Notes under the pieces: generated by a model
The model's database searches: none
Told to the model about the DNA's origin: nothing
Seen by the model: the letters and a program-made list of their open reading frames with translations, nothing else
Source: Onchidella celtica
Lineage: Eukaryota > Mollusca > Gastropoda > Systellommatophora > Onchidiidae
NCBI GenBank assembly: GCA_963931925.1
Contig: OZ007570.1
Span: 42,181,687-42,245,686 of the forward strand
DNA length: 64,000 nt
Reading direction: 5' to 3'
Part shown: piece after piece, positions 35,638 through 48,245 of the stretch
Position numbering within the stretch: position 1 is the stretch's first letter
Layout: each line of letters begins with the position of its first letter
Translations under genes and position numbers: made by a program

Positions 35638-36224
35638 CAGCTCCTGGATCTATGGCAAAACCAACTTTCCCTCAGTTCTTTAGCATGTTTTTTTTTGTGT
35701 GTGTGTTTTTTACAATCGTTATGGGCACACCTTCTCATTGTTGGTCATCTGAGAGAAACTGACTTGTAAAGTTTCCTCTGTCCACATGCTGATTTTTTTT
35801 CTTTAACATGACTCATCATGCGCTAAACTAACATGCGGTAAAAAAGAGTACTACATAGTTCCCTTCCCTTTTACTTCCAAGCGATTGACCAATTAATAAA
35901 AATACCATAATACAAAAACAGCATAAATCATTAATTTATATTTATTATCAAACACTTTAAAAGAAAATAATACAAGTATAATTATGATAAACATATAAAT
36001 GTTATTATTTCTGTTTGTATCTTTTAATTTTGATCACCACCGGGAAAAGAGAAAAAAACAGCGCTGACTAGGCCATATCTATTACATACAATACTGTACT
36101 GGGCGGGCCTTGCGCTGCCGTACTTTGCCCTACTTTTTCCGCCACCTTGGGGTTTCAATAGTGCGCGGCTCGCAGGGCAAGCGAAGAGGGCTGTGCGCAC
36201 TCCAGTGTTATTAGTACCTCCATG
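34410..36224. mobile_element. Second non-autonomous P-superfamily element
   Basis: The left end starts CATGGAGCTATTAATAACAC and continues to TGGAGTCCGTACAGC. The inverted right end is CATGGAGGTACTAATAACAC then TGGAGTGCGCACAGC. The flanks are GTTTGATG (34402-34409) and GTTTAATG (36225-36232), a 7-of-8 direct repeat. CAT-initial ends and 8-bp duplication match the first P-type element, but the end sequences differ, so this is a different family. No THAP domain or other coding sequence was recognised in its 1815 bp, which includes a CT/CA microsatellite at 35594-35636. Confidence 0.72.
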
Positions 36225-36329
36225 GTTTAATGTGGTATCGTTCAGCGCGATTCTAATCATTATTTATACTTGAATTTTATAATCTCTGTTGACCGGATGT
36301 TGTTAAAACGCATGTTACGTGTGGGATTA

Positions 36330-36532
36330 TTATTATTATTATTATTATTTTATAAAGCGCATATCCATTTTAAAATGCTCTATGCGCTTTACAGAAGAAA
36401 CCTGTCAACCACAGAGCAGAATGGAGCGTCGGCGAAGCGCTCAACACACTACACTGCTTCTTTCTCTCTCCCTGTCTCGCTCACTCTCTCTCTCTATCTC
36501 AGAGCAAATTAGGACGCAGCCTGTTGCTTGAT
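36330..36532 (+). repeat. Dispersed repeat, copy right of P element 2
   Basis: The direct-sense copy of the family at 34160-34370, including a (ATT)n run, TTTTATAAAGCGCATATCCA and a CT microsatellite. Confidence 0.8.
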
Positions 36533-36678
36533 CTAGCGATCTATTCTAGATCTAGATCTAGATCTAGCTAGATAGAATCTAACCTGTAATTTTGCAATAT
36601 TATAGGCTAGTTCTTGGAGTGTGTGTGTGAGAGAGACAGCAGAACGGCATAGAAATTTGGACACATTACTATCAAACA

Positions 36679-36974
36679 TTGACACAGACGCACAGACACA
36701 ACAATAAGCGCGGTTGGGGAGAAAGTGAATGTCAAATCAGAATCAGCAGGTTTAATAGATGCAGATTGGAAAACTTGCTACTGCCAGATTTTGAAAAAAA
36801 TATCATGCATGTGCTTGAAGATAAGAAGGTACTTCAGGCCACTGTTGGATACCTTACTGTTTCTAATTTGAAGACCTGGCTCCAAGAATTTGAAGTCATT
36901 CACGGCATGACCTTGCGAGTGAAAACAATCAAGAAAGCTGCCAAGGGTATAGATGTTCTTCAACATTATTACAG
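36679..36974 (+). pseudogene. MULE-type transposase relic, N-terminal exon
   Basis: An open frame (true start unresolved; the first codon of the frame is TTG) ends at a good donor GTAAGC at 36975. LQEFEVIHGMTLRVKTIKKA followed by AKGIDVLQHYY matches the N-terminal region of a MULE-like transposase family of molluscs and cnidarians, in which an FExxxGxTxxV stretch precedes a YRCQH zinc-binding start. I recognise this from the family pattern. Together with the SWIM-type fragment at 44872 it suggests one disrupted TE gene. Confidence 0.5.
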
Positions 36975-37440
36975 GTAAGCTAACATGTCTGTAATTTACT
37001 AATTATCATGTTTTACTGAAGGAGGTCGTACATAAGTTCCAAAACACTAGATCTAGATCTAGATGTAATTTACCAAGATGTAGATCTACTATGAGAAGAA
37101 AACACCTTCTAAATCTAATTAAAAGACATCATAAAATTGGGGAAGATTACCATCAGATTGAACCATAGGCCCTATATATATATATATCAGATTAAGTCTC
37201 GAGTTGATGGGTACACAGACAGGCTTAGGTTAAGAATGGGTTCGATAAGCTCTGGGATCGGGGATAGAATTAGTCTTTTTTTATTATTATTTCAGGTTTG
37301 ATCATTTTAATTCAATATAGGCTAGATCTTGAAATTAGGCTGCAAAGGAATCACTTATTGTTTATTTAAAAGGGAGTGTTTATCCGCCGATAATTTTGGT
37401 TTTGTGATGTTTATTTTGGAAAAATTTCTTCACTCTTATA

Positions 37441-37545
37441 CAGGGTCCGCAATACTAATAGCTTAGTGGTTAGCATCTTCGCCTGTCAATCGGGTGACCG
37501 TGGTTTGATTATCAGGCGGGTTGGGATTTTTTTTTTTTTTTTTTT
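37441..37545 (+). repeat. tRNA-derived SINE fragment
   Basis: TAGCTTAGTGGTTAGCATCT, CGCCTGTCAATCGGGTGACC and GTGGTTTGATTATCAGGCGG resemble a tRNA-Asp body with boxes A and B, followed by a T-run. It lacks a proper acceptor stem and has a mutated box B, so it is a SINE head and not a tRNA gene. It is preceded by the same head sequence as 32490 and 33790. Confidence 0.6.
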
Positions 37546-37667
37546 AATAAAGGTAATTTTTGTCAAAAGTCTTTTTTATTAGGAATCAAATCAGTCTATT
37601 TAATTCTTTTTTTCAATCCAACAACAATAATAATTATGGAATCCATTCGTTTTTTTCCTGTATTTAG

Positions 37668-37851
37668 TCAACATAAGGAATGGAGGATAAACTTGGACCT
37701 ATACTTTAGTTTACGCATTGATTATGAATACGGCCACTGGGCAGTATCCACCGATAATGTTGATTCCAGGGGCAGAGAAAAGACAAAGAACTGTTGGATC
37801 CTCCAGAGACATGGGAAACCACGTTAACAGTTTCAGCGAAGAAGGCACGAG
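37668..37851 (+). pseudogene. MULE-type transposase relic, possible exon 2
   Basis: Acceptor CCTGTATTTAG and donor GTAAGA bound 184 nt. Joined to the previous exon the frame gives YYSQHKEWRI, where YRCQHK would be expected, and later EKTKNC. The last part (TLTVSAKKAR) is only readable in another frame and the in-frame reading stops at TAA. This fits a decayed exon with a frameshift. Confidence is limited by short motifs. Confidence 0.4.
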
Positions 37852-40800
37852 GTAAGAAAATTGAAAACTAACCATCAGTATTAGGCTACATAGAAGAGAG
37901 AACAATATTATTTAACATAAAAATACAATGAACTTGTAATGTTACCTGGCTGCTTTGAAGGGCCTATCCTTCGGCCAATGTCTGTTTAGGTAACAACATG
38001 TCTCTGCATACATACTACATAATCTGCTACACCAAGGGAGCAGCACTTCATATCCCCAGAGCTGCGAACTAATGTTTGTGGAAATTTGTGATTTAATCTG
38101 CAGAAGATACAGAATCATGTATTACATGTGTAGTTTCTTTTGGGCACTGTCTTTTGAAAGTAGAGAGAATTTAGCATTTCTAACGATGACAGAGTTATGA
38201 AATTCCATTAAAATGAGAGCCCTGTCTTATAGTTATAAATACATATTATACATCATTATATGGGACGCGCTCTTAGATTTCCAGATACATTAACATTTAT
38301 AAAAAAAAAAATATGTACAGAATACATCCTGCTAAAATATCCTGCAGATATACAGCAGGTTGTGCTAGGCTGACTATCGGTACACATGCAGAGGGCATTT
38401 ATATCAGAACACAGGAAAGAAGACTGACCAGTGGCATGGAGCATAAATAAAATGAATAAATTTATTGGAGTTTAGATTATCTAGTGCATAAGTTGAACTG
38501 TTGCTCAAATATAACATTTTTATAACATTTTTTTTTTTTTATCTGGGGGAAGACTAACAAAACAAAAAGTACATCTTTAAGATCTTAAAGCTACTTTCTG
38601 TCTTCCATTTCTAATTGTTTTAGAATTCCTTACACTTTAATTTACTTTAAGTGAGAAATTGCTCTGAAGAAAAGGGGGATGAACAAACGATATACATGTA
38701 TTGTACATTACTAGGTTCATTGTATAAATATTTTATGTCATAGTGTAATTGTAATACATGTATGTATACTGTTATCCCTTTTAGTGTAATTGTAATACAC
38801 GTATAATATATACTGTTATCACTTTTGGTGCTTGTTGCACGTTGATAATACAGCCTTCTTGATCTTTAACGTAATTCACAAGTCGAAACTCATAACAGTA
38901 ATTTTGTTGTATCTTTATCATTCTGTGTGTAATGGGGTGAACCATTACAGGGCTGAGAACATAGCTCATTGTAGTGAAAGGGAGAGAAACCCGTTATTTT
39001 GATCAGCTGGACCACTAGACGTGGTCAAGGGGAAGTAACCACACAGAAACCATAGATAATCTCCCCTTATTGTTTATCACGCACTGAGATGAGTCATGCA
39101 GGTGTTGAGTAACATTGCCAACTGATGTACTCACTGCGCCAATTTTAAATCATAGTCTTAGCGTTGTCTGTATTGTCCAGGATTGGTCAATTTAAGTGAC
39201 CATCCCTGGTGCCAGAAGTAGAACCTTGTTATGTATCACTACATTGTAAGTTTTGTTTAGTTTTTATCTTGTTAAGTAATATTTCCTTAAGATAGTGTAT
39301 TTGGAACATACACGAGCAAGATGGTGGTCTTTAAAAATGTTTTTATTTGTTTTAATGTTTTATTAGAATTTGCACTTAGTGAACTGTAAGGAGTGAATGG
39401 GTTGCGCGTGTTTGGGTGACGCTTAGGTGATAGCGTGGGTCAGTCAGTTCCACCCAAGTCTTCAAGACAGCAGGACGTGTCATTGTGTCCAGACTAACAT
39501 AAAAGTAAAAGAAGTTGTATAATTTATATTTCAAGATTTGTGAAGTGCCAGCTCTGATGATGTAGTTCAAGAGTGAATTCATTTGGTTAGTTCACGTAAG
39601 TTGTACCCATTATTTTAGTTCTGGTATTTAATAATATTTAGATGATGTGAAATAATGATGATTGGATTATACTTGGAGGTTTGATGAACTTTGTTCAGCT
39701 TGGTTAGGCAATCTATGGTAAAGTTTATCTTGCTAAGTTTCTATCTTAGTATAGATCTATCAGTATCCTGCAGAGAGAGAGTGTAAGGTTGTTCTAGAAT
39801 GCTATCAACGCTAGCGCGCATGATTAGTTCATGTAATTAAATGGAAACATTTAACTGTAATTTATGACAGACTGATTTTATGTGAAGTGCTAACAAATAG
39901 TACTACTGGAGGGTATGGTCAAAGTCCCGCTACTTGGATCAGAGATAGACAGATCTAGATCGTTATTCTTAATCTGCAGTTGGTGCCATTCAGGCTCAAC
40001 GTGTCCTTCTTAGGGACAGACGTCACAGAGAGAGAGAGAGAGAGTAACGGGCAAGAATTATAACCAAGTTATTTCTTTACTTTAACTTGTTCTTCCGTGG
40101 GTTGCAAGGTTATTGTTGGATGATTATTTCTAGGTTCCTTTAAATCAGCAGTGTGACTATGGTGTATGTCATGTGTGGATTTGTCTTGTGTGCCTTTTCG
40201 TTACCTTTATTGATGCCGTATTCATTATGGACTTTATGATAATGAGTAGACCAGTTAAGATGAAGAGAGAGGTGTTGGATTTGCAGAGCACGCGCGTGAG
40301 CCGTGAGTAGGTCACAGCAGACGCTAGCAGGCATGATCACATGACTTTTGGTCAAGCGGGTCAAATCAAGACCGGGATTGGTTAGCTAAGAAGCTTGACC
40401 CAAACAACAATAACAATCCTGGCTGACTGTTTACAGTGGCTACCACACTTAAACAGCATTTGGGATCTCAGATATCGGCATTATACTAAAGGATGATGAT
40501 TATTTACTTTAATTTCTTAATTTATTATATGTTTATTATTGAATTAGTATGTTCGCTACATAGGTGTTAAGTTGATTTTCTTCAATTTGTACTGGTTAGG
40601 TCGGACTTAGAAACTTTTGAGGGTCGAACCTTGAACTTTGGTTGTTGATAAGATGAATCATGAAGGGAAAGGCCTATGCTAGGTGTATAGATGCATTGTC
40701 TATGCATCAGGTGTCATATTTTTATGGCATCCTTTGTAGGTGCTCATTGTCTGTTCTTTTGACACACTGACAGATGTAATTGGACTCTGTTGTCATGAAG

Positions 40801-42839
40801 AGATCAGATGCATTGACTTTAGGCCCAATCATAGGGGTTATGGGTGTTGCTTGCCCAGTAGACCTATGATATATATGTCATCATTATTATGATATTATTT
40901 TGTTGCATTATATAATTAGTTCACTGAATATGTGGGAATGTTTTAGGTATATCAGTATTGTTGGAGGTAATACAAGTGGGTTGTCTTGACTGTTCAGTCT
41001 TGTAGTTGTACCATGTAGTTGGGTTTGGCTTTGTGCCATGATTATCATATCACTTGTAGTGGGAGACTATAACTTGCTATTGTTGGTTGAGACTTAGGTG
41101 TTGACTTATTACATGTATGTGGGTTGGTCCACCTAGAGATACTCCTATGACTTTATGAGTAAGGAGTTTGGTATTATATCCAGAGGATAGGAAAGGGATA
41201 AGTTTGGCTCTGAGTTGAGATAAGTCTGTGGCAGTATGGACTAGGGTGTTGTGTAATATTAATAATCTAGCATGTGCGGAATTGAGCTAGGTTGGCCAAT
41301 GGGGCCTAAGTTAATTAATTTTGACTTAATGAGTAGATCCAGTTGGCTATTGCTATCCTCTGCTAATTATGATGGTAATTGTTAATTAAGGGATACTACG
41401 TTGTGCGTGGGTGGGCTAAGTAACCAGACGGGATTGTCTTTTATTGAGCCACCTAGCACGGACAGTTCTGTGGTATGAGTGTGTAGACTCAGCAGACTGT
41501 ATTTTATTGTAGTTGGTTAACTCCAGCTCATTCCATAACTAGGATAGATTTGATGCGTACAGGGTGCGCGTATACACATGTAAGGCTTAATGTTATCTTG
41601 TCTGGAATCAAATTAAGTTTTCTTCCTGATCTAGAATAATGGCCGTTGTTTATAATATAAGAATTATAACGTGTGGGATAGCCCTATGTCAGCCTGTAGT
41701 TAAGCCAAGGGAAGTAAACATGTTACTTGGTAGGCTTGCATCTTATACTCGAGTTGGCTCCCTGGAGTGCTCACAAAGTAAGTTATGCGTTACTGTTTGA
41801 TAGACATACTAGACCGTCCCCATATTAGTTTACAATGTGAATATGGTTATTATTAACTTTTATGTTTTCTTTTGATGCATTCTCTTGTTTTAGCATGATG
41901 TAATGATTAACTGATGAGGCGTGCTGTTAATTCCTGTTTATTTTTGGTTCTTCTTCAGTGCGCCTATCGGTTGGGTTTATTGTGGTTTATTGTATTGTCA
42001 TGCGTTTATTGTATTGTGTTTATTATTTGATTTGTTATTTTCTTTTCCTTTTAATAAAATTGTTGTCCTCTCAAAACCTGATAGTTTTGTTTGTGTGAGA
42101 GGATGAACGACTTTTTATTTTTAATGTGCTTTCATGGTAACTCTGGTGCGTGAGTGAGGGACGGCCACTCATAGTAGTTTATGGACACTTGGCCGAGCAC
42201 CATTAATTGGATTATTTCCCTTGTAATACTAGCGCGGGACCCGTTATTCACATCACGAGGAATAGCGCGCATTTTGATTGGTCAGTTGGAAACGTTGACC
42301 ACCGGACTTCCAACTCTTATATCATGGCTTTGAGTTTCTTACAACTCGCTCATTCGTTGTTATCCACCGACAGAAAGACGGGAACCCGAATTCATTTTTG
42401 AGAGTAGACAATACCCTATCGGTACAAAATAGGTACTCATGATAACGTTTGTTATCAATGGAGATACGTCGTATTAATGGACGAAAGTATCCCGCACAAA
42501 ATTGTCGAATGTTGTTAGTCCTGACACTTTGAAAATTTATATTAAAACTATTACCGGGTTTCTGGTAAAAGTAGTCAGTTAGAATTTTAGCAGCAAGTTT
42601 CTACTTTATAATGGTACCAATTTTGTTGTACTTTGATGCACATATCCTATTGAAATAATTAATAAGAGGATCTCGGATTTAAAGTAAACCACGAGTTAGA
42701 CGCATGTTATCCCCGATAAATCCAACCTGGGTCAAATTTATTCAATTATTGCTGGAGGGGTCGTTAGAGTAATTTCTGCAGTTTACTGGGATACCTAATT
42801 GACTTTTGTGTGCACCCTTTTAACCGTACTGTAAATTCG
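37852..42839. other. Long stretch without recognisable genes
   Basis: No frame longer than about 75 codons with any motif. Minor items: GA run at about 40027-40045, and TGGTGCCAGAAGTAGAACC at 39210, which resembles a primer-binding site but has no flanking LTR pair. A 20-nt phrase, CAGGTTGTGCTAGGCTGACT at about 38356, recurs at about 45336. Confidence 0.55.
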
Positions 42840-43136
42840 ATTGTGTTAGGACCCTAACCGGTTATGTTGTCGGGCTGGACTCCATGTCCGAGCCTTTCAC
42901 TTGTGCAACACGGGCTACGTAATAGCTCTCTCGGACGTCCGCGCGGGCTCATAAATAAGATGCGGTTCGAGTGGTCAACACACTCCATCATAGACGCAGG
43001 AGACAAGAGCCGACAGCACAGTGAACCCAGCCCAGCAACCCGGGCCCGTAGCAGCTCAGAGGCTTGCCGACGCTTGCCATCGCCACCCCGCCCCATAAGG
43101 CATGTAGCGGTAGCACAGGACCCGGAGAAACTTTGG
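42840..43136 (+). promoter_or_regulatory. GC- and CpG-richer segment with TATA-like box and donor (possible promoter and first exon)
   Basis: This 300-bp segment is richer in C, G and CpG than its surroundings. CATAAATAAG at about 42950 could be a TATA box, followed by a purine/C-rich transcribed-looking stretch that ends at a perfect donor, GG|GTAAGT (43137). An open frame of 98 codons runs through it but has no recognisable domain. There is no downstream exon that clearly joins, so this is a suggestion only. Confidence 0.25.
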
Positions 43137-43139
43137 GTA

Positions 43140-44700
43140 AGTTGGAGACTATTATATTAGAAGTGACTTTAATTTGCGCACCCCCCCCCCCTTTCTTGGA
43201 TGCCGCGTAGAGAATGCTGATCTACAGAGACCATTATGAGTCCGGCTCAACGGTAATTGCCATTGTCATTATTCGTGTAAGATGCGCTTTGCAGTACAGT
43301 GTCTTGATATTGTGACTTTATTGTCAAAGTTAACGTTTGCGGTGCTAGATGATAATGATGGCTCGCTAACCAAGCTATCACGATTTGCTTGTGTGCCTAT
43401 ATATAGTGTATGTGTAGCATTGCCTTGTTGTGGTAGGCAGTGAGGATTTCCTGACATGTTGATGTGGATGACTTATGTTATAGCGAGCGGCACTGCACAC
43501 TTGATTGTATTACGGGTATTTGTGTACCTTGCCAGTACCACTGTGCTATAGAGAGCAGTGTGATTGTGATTGCGTGTTTAGTGTTTAAGATGTGTAATTA
43601 ATTACATGTATTGGAGATGTATAATATTAGTTGGGCCTCACATGGGTGAGCCCCAGGACTGTTCTATGTGCGGCGGTGGATGAACAATGTTCCAGTGAGT
43701 CTACACATGTTGCAATGAGTCTCGCCGACATATATATATATATATCATGTGCATGTATTATAGTTATCCAGATGTATTATGCTTCTATGAGTTTCGTAAG
43801 TGTGTGAAGGACAGTTTCATTTTAAGGAATGTACACATTACTTTATGTATCTAGTGGTGTGTCATACACATGTTAGCCTGGCGGCATAGCTCCGCGGCTA
43901 AGGTCAAAGGGCATGACCCTTCAGTATCGATTGGGAAGGGAAGTAACCAATACAATAGCCCTGGGGCGGGTTAGTACTAATAATGGGAGTGGGCCTATGA
44001 GGATGGCCTGCATTGGGATGCAGCGTCTGTGTTATGGACGGTCAGTGGGCCATGTTGGCCACTGCGTTATTAAATGGAATGGCCACTCTGGATGTGTTGT
44101 ACACCGGCTCAGTGGAGCGAAACTATTGTGTTCTTGCCCCTTCATTTGTTATGTCCTTCATACTTTGATTAGTACATTAATTAGTTTATGTTGCCAGTGT
44201 ACTAGGAAACTCCTTGTGTGTATGATATAGCCACTTGTAGTTGTTATTCATTAACCTTAGCGCTATTTTATTCCATGCATACATATCCAGTTGGTTATTG
44301 CTTAAATTCTATATTATATTGTTGTTGTTTGATTTAATACTTAATACTATTACTATGTATGTCCACCATTGATTGCCTGATTAATGTTGTCATTATATCC
44401 TAACCATATTTTTGTCTTTTTCTCTTGTTCCAGCTTATGGCTGGTTGGGCTTCTTTTTATGGGCTTCTTCTTTTCTGGGTTTCTTTTCTTTTGTTGGGCT
44501 TCTTTTTCTTTTCCTTTTTTGTTTGGTAGTGATACCTTTGTTAGGCTTTTTGAATAAATAAGATTGCCAGCAGAACCCTGTGTTTGTTAATCCTGTGTAT
44601 CCTTAAGGGAGTTACTATTGAACCCACGCAGTAACCACATTAGCCACTCGTAGTTCATCCAACATTTGTATGTTTGACTGTGTAGAGAGCCCCGCTCGTC
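43140..44700. other. Intergenic sequence without recognisable genes
   Basis: No coding domain identified. Ends with T-rich sequence and AATAAATAAG at about 44553, a possible poly(A) signal preceding LTR-like sequence. Confidence 0.5.
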
Positions 44701-44708
44701 TCGTCCTG

Positions 44709-44860
44709 TGTTACATTATTTGGTGTCAGATTAGATAGCTATAGATAGAGAGAGAGCCCGCTCGGTTTACCCGTAACCAGTGTTACATTATTTGGTGTCA
44801 GATTAGATAGCTATAGATAGAGAGAGAGCCCGCTCGGTTTACCCGTAACCAGTGTTACAT
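44709..44860. repeat. 72-bp tandem duplication with LTR-end/primer-site-like sequence
   Basis: TGTTACATTATTTGGTGTCA opens two copies (44709 and 44781) of a 72-bp unit, and a third copy begins at 44853. TGTTACA followed by TGGTGTCAGA looks like the 3' edge of an LTR plus a tRNA primer-binding site, but no matching LTR pair was found. Confidence 0.85.
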
Positions 44861-44871
44861 GTGTATTGCAG

Positions 44872-45547
44872 CTACCAGTGGACATGGCTTTAAGAACCTG
44901 CACATGCAACATTGGAAGATATGGTGCCCCATGCAAGCATCAGTTTGCTCTATGGTGTGGCAACAAGGCGAGTTGCTTGAACTTTGTTTGTACCAGTCCA
45001 TAGTCCGGAAATGAGACAGATGTTAGTTTTCAGAGCCATTGGGCATTCTTTAAGGATGGACCATTATACCACCCTCCGACAGAATGAACCACAAAATTCC
45101 ATTGCATCTCATACAAATATTCCTGCACAGGAGGGCACACCGCAGTCCTCTGCAGATTTGTTTGGCAATGGAAATGATGATGAAAACTCTGAAAAGGCGG
45201 ACAGTGCTATCCAGGAAGTATGCAACTTGGTAGCAGAAAAGCTGAAACAAAGTAGAGATCCAAATCTTGCGGAGAATATACTTGCGGATATATTATATAT
45301 ATATAGGAGAGTGATGCAACTGGACAGTGTGTCAGCAGGTTGTGCTAGGCTGACTACGACTTTTTTTTTTTTATTTGCATCCCATGAAATGCAAAGGGGG
45401 GGGGGGGGGAGATGGGAGGAAAATAAAGGTGCAACCAAACCACAAGAGATAGGGATCGGCAGTAGGCAGGCTGTGCCTAAGATTTATAAGAGAAAAGCTC
45501 TGGTACCTTTAGGGCTTCCTGCGAGACAACAGAAACGGGTTCACTAA
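44872..45547 (+). pseudogene. MULE-type transposase relic, C-terminal SWIM finger region
   Basis: After an acceptor (TGTATTGCAG) the frame reads VDMALRTCTCNIGRYGAPCK then HQFALWCG, a SWIM zinc finger (CxC...CxH) as found near the C-terminus of MULE transposases. The family then normally continues NFLPxxSPEMR; here LNFV is in one frame and PVHSPEMRQMLVF in the +1 frame, so one base has been gained or lost near 44985. From there an open frame runs to 45547, with an acidic stretch (NGNDDENSEKAD) and a poly-G tract at about 45399. The gene is broken and its N-terminal part lies more than 7 kb upstream. Confidence 0.65.
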
Positions 45548-48245
45548 TATTGTCGTCGCTTGTTAACAACAATGTGAATGTTGTGAAGAAGTCAGGCGCT
45601 GATGTGATGGCCTCAAAAACTAAACATATCGGTACCATCAGGAGTATAGTAAAAATAAAACTCAGAATGAAAAATGAAAATGCATATCTATTTGCATTGC
45701 AATGTTGAAATTTGGTCTAAGAATACCTTTTTATGTACACATATTCTATTAAGCATCTTCCCATGTTTGCTTGCTGTCTATAAGGTTAATAAAAAAACTG
45801 TGCGTGGGAAAAATAGCGAGTAATCTCCACATTATACCAGCTGGGGTAGAAACAATAGCATTATTCTCTTTTCATTTGTTCAGTATTAACGAAGGAATTT
45901 TCTACTATCTTTTCTTTATTTGGTGGTGTCAAAATTCGTCACTTTTGACCCCATGGATTTCAGCTTTACTGACTGGTGTTTCCTATTGTACTGTCATCCT
46001 AGTAGTAGTATACATGTCAATCCTGTGCTTTTTTCCTGCTACTAATTATGGCCTGAATTGGTCAAATTTAAATAGGTATTCAAAGTTTGTTCACTTTTTT
46101 TTAAGTGTTTGAGCATGTGATGACATCGTGCCAATAATACATACATGTAATTATATGTCGGTCTACATGTAATTTCAAAGGAAAGAAACTTTCTGGGTGC
46201 TAAACCAAAACAGTAACAAGACAAAAGTGCTTTGTGAAATTATTATTTTTTTTATACGTGTTTACATTTAAGGGAAATGTGATTTTTATGTTTTAAAGTT
46301 TTGTGAAGTTCAAAATACAGTGGAATTTTTTGCCTTGTCCAGTGTGCTTTTGGAAAAAGTCTATTTTATGTGTGTAATTATATTTTTGACCATTAGTCTT
46401 TTCTGTCATGATTTTTGTACAATGTTTTATGAGATTATGTACATTTATTTTATGTCATTGTACTTTTACTTTTTAGGGAGCTCAGCTGTCTTTTGTCAGG
46501 ATTATTTCTTGTGCAATACTGATAATTGAGGACATGTACATTACATTATTTTTAAAAAATTGACTGATTTTAGTTCTCTTTGAATTTCACCCAAGTCACA
46601 TGCATCTATATTCAGTCTTTTGGGGAGAGCATTCCATGAATATATATTACATTATGACCATTATATTATTATAAGAAAAGGAACTGTCCCCATATTTCTC
46701 TACAGAACATTGAAACGTGCCAAAGTATAGTAGTTTGGAATTTGTGGACTGCAGATTCCTGGGCAGCATATAACGGATTAATAATTCAGTTAAATGTGAT
46801 GGAATTGTGTTTTGAAAATCCTGTGGCAAAGAATTACACTAATACATTTACACTTTTTCTTTTGGCCACATTTTGTCTTTGCTTCAAGCCTTGCTGTGAC
46901 CCCACAGATTTTCTGTGGTTTGTATAATATTACAATTTACATAGACTTTTGTTAATAAAGTGCATGTAGGGCAAGATGTTCTATTCTTTCTTTGTTCTAT
47001 TCTTTACTTGGATTTGGAGTTTATTATTATTATTATTGTTGTTTTTTAAACAAATATTTTCAGCATGTGGAAGATGACTTTTTCTGGTTTTCAATATGTT
47101 TGAGGATACATAATATGGATGTAACATACATGTATTATTTTTAGTTCAACCTAGCAAATTTGTAAAGAACAAGCAAGTCACTGGGGTCTTAAAACTCCAA
47201 CTGAAACCACTCGTTTGTAGATCAGATCTAAGTACTTCGGGAAGAAATTGTAGATTGCAATTTGTAATGATTAGTCCTTGATAACTGTAAAAACAAGCCA
47301 TTCACTATAATTTACACCTTGCCAGAATTTTTACTTCACAACAAGCAGTAAACATGCAGCATTATTAGAATTGATGTCTCGTGGTCCATTAATGTGATGA
47401 ACTAAGACCACATTTTTTATTGCCGTTTAATTAGGTTTTAGCGTTTCACAATCACAGCTTTATCAAGGAGAGGAGGATATCGTTTTTTTAGGAGTTTCCA
47501 CTACGACAGGTTTATTACATAAAAAAGAGAATTGAATGGAGAATACAATATACGATGTGAGCTTAGTCTAGCACGTTTCCCAGGAAGTGACGACACAACA
47601 CAACAACGGCTATGGGGATTATATAGTGACAGTACAACACAGTTTACGACAAAACAAAACAAGGGAAACCCCGGTCCTAAGACCGATGTGCAATGATCAT
47701 GTAGGTGGGCGCCACAAGGGTATGATATTCTATAAATTTACTGTATACGTGTAAGTCAAAATTAGATCGGATAACAGCCAGAACACAATAGGACAGGGTG
47801 AGACTGAAAAAAAAAAAACTCAGAAAAATATTAACAGTAACACCAAGAAAATGACAGGCCTTTAAACAGTTTAATGATTAACTACGAAAGTACAATGCTG
47901 TGTTTTCTTGTGGCGCGTCAAATTCGATTTACTACTTTTCAACTTCTAAGAGAAGTCTGCAGTCCTTGCATATATTGCTTTTCCACAGTGCTTAATGTGG
48001 TGGGTATGCTATTTCTTCTTTGGAAAAGTTCTGGCACATGAGCAAGTGTGCGACCATGATGTCTGATCTGTGTCAATTTCCTCTCTTATCTTCTGGGCCT
48101 CATCCCTCCAGTCCTGTAGGTGAAACGATTTTTTGACAAAGAATTAATTTGTTCATATTTTGAGCCACCGTGTCACATGCATGACAATACTGATGTCTCA
48201 ATTTTCAGTCGGTTGATCTATTGTTTTCTTAATTTTTCTTTGTAG
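45548..48245. other. AT-rich sequence without recognisable genes
   Basis: A block at about 46884-46930 (CTGTGACCCCACAGATTTTC and TGTGGTTTGTATAATATT) is shared with 5473-5510 inside the MULE-type element; it may be a TE 3' end. Otherwise no supported features. Confidence 0.5.

Noticed and set aside
37441..37512. Possible tRNA-Asp gene
   Set aside because: Anticodon-arm and TPsiC-like parts are visible but the acceptor stem does not pair and box B is mutated; it follows a SINE head shared with other copies and ends in a T-run.
39208..39230. TGGTGCCAGAAGTAGAACC as the primer-binding site of a full LTR element spanning 39-44.7 kb
   Set aside because: No repeated LTR could be found on the two sides and there is no gag or pol sequence between.
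42864..43160. 98-codon frame as a gene
   Set aside because: No domain, no codon signature and it runs through a donor site; kept only as a possible promoter/exon region.
45109..45438. 109-codon minus-strand frame
   Set aside because: Shadow of the plus-strand MULE C-terminal relic and its poly-G tract.
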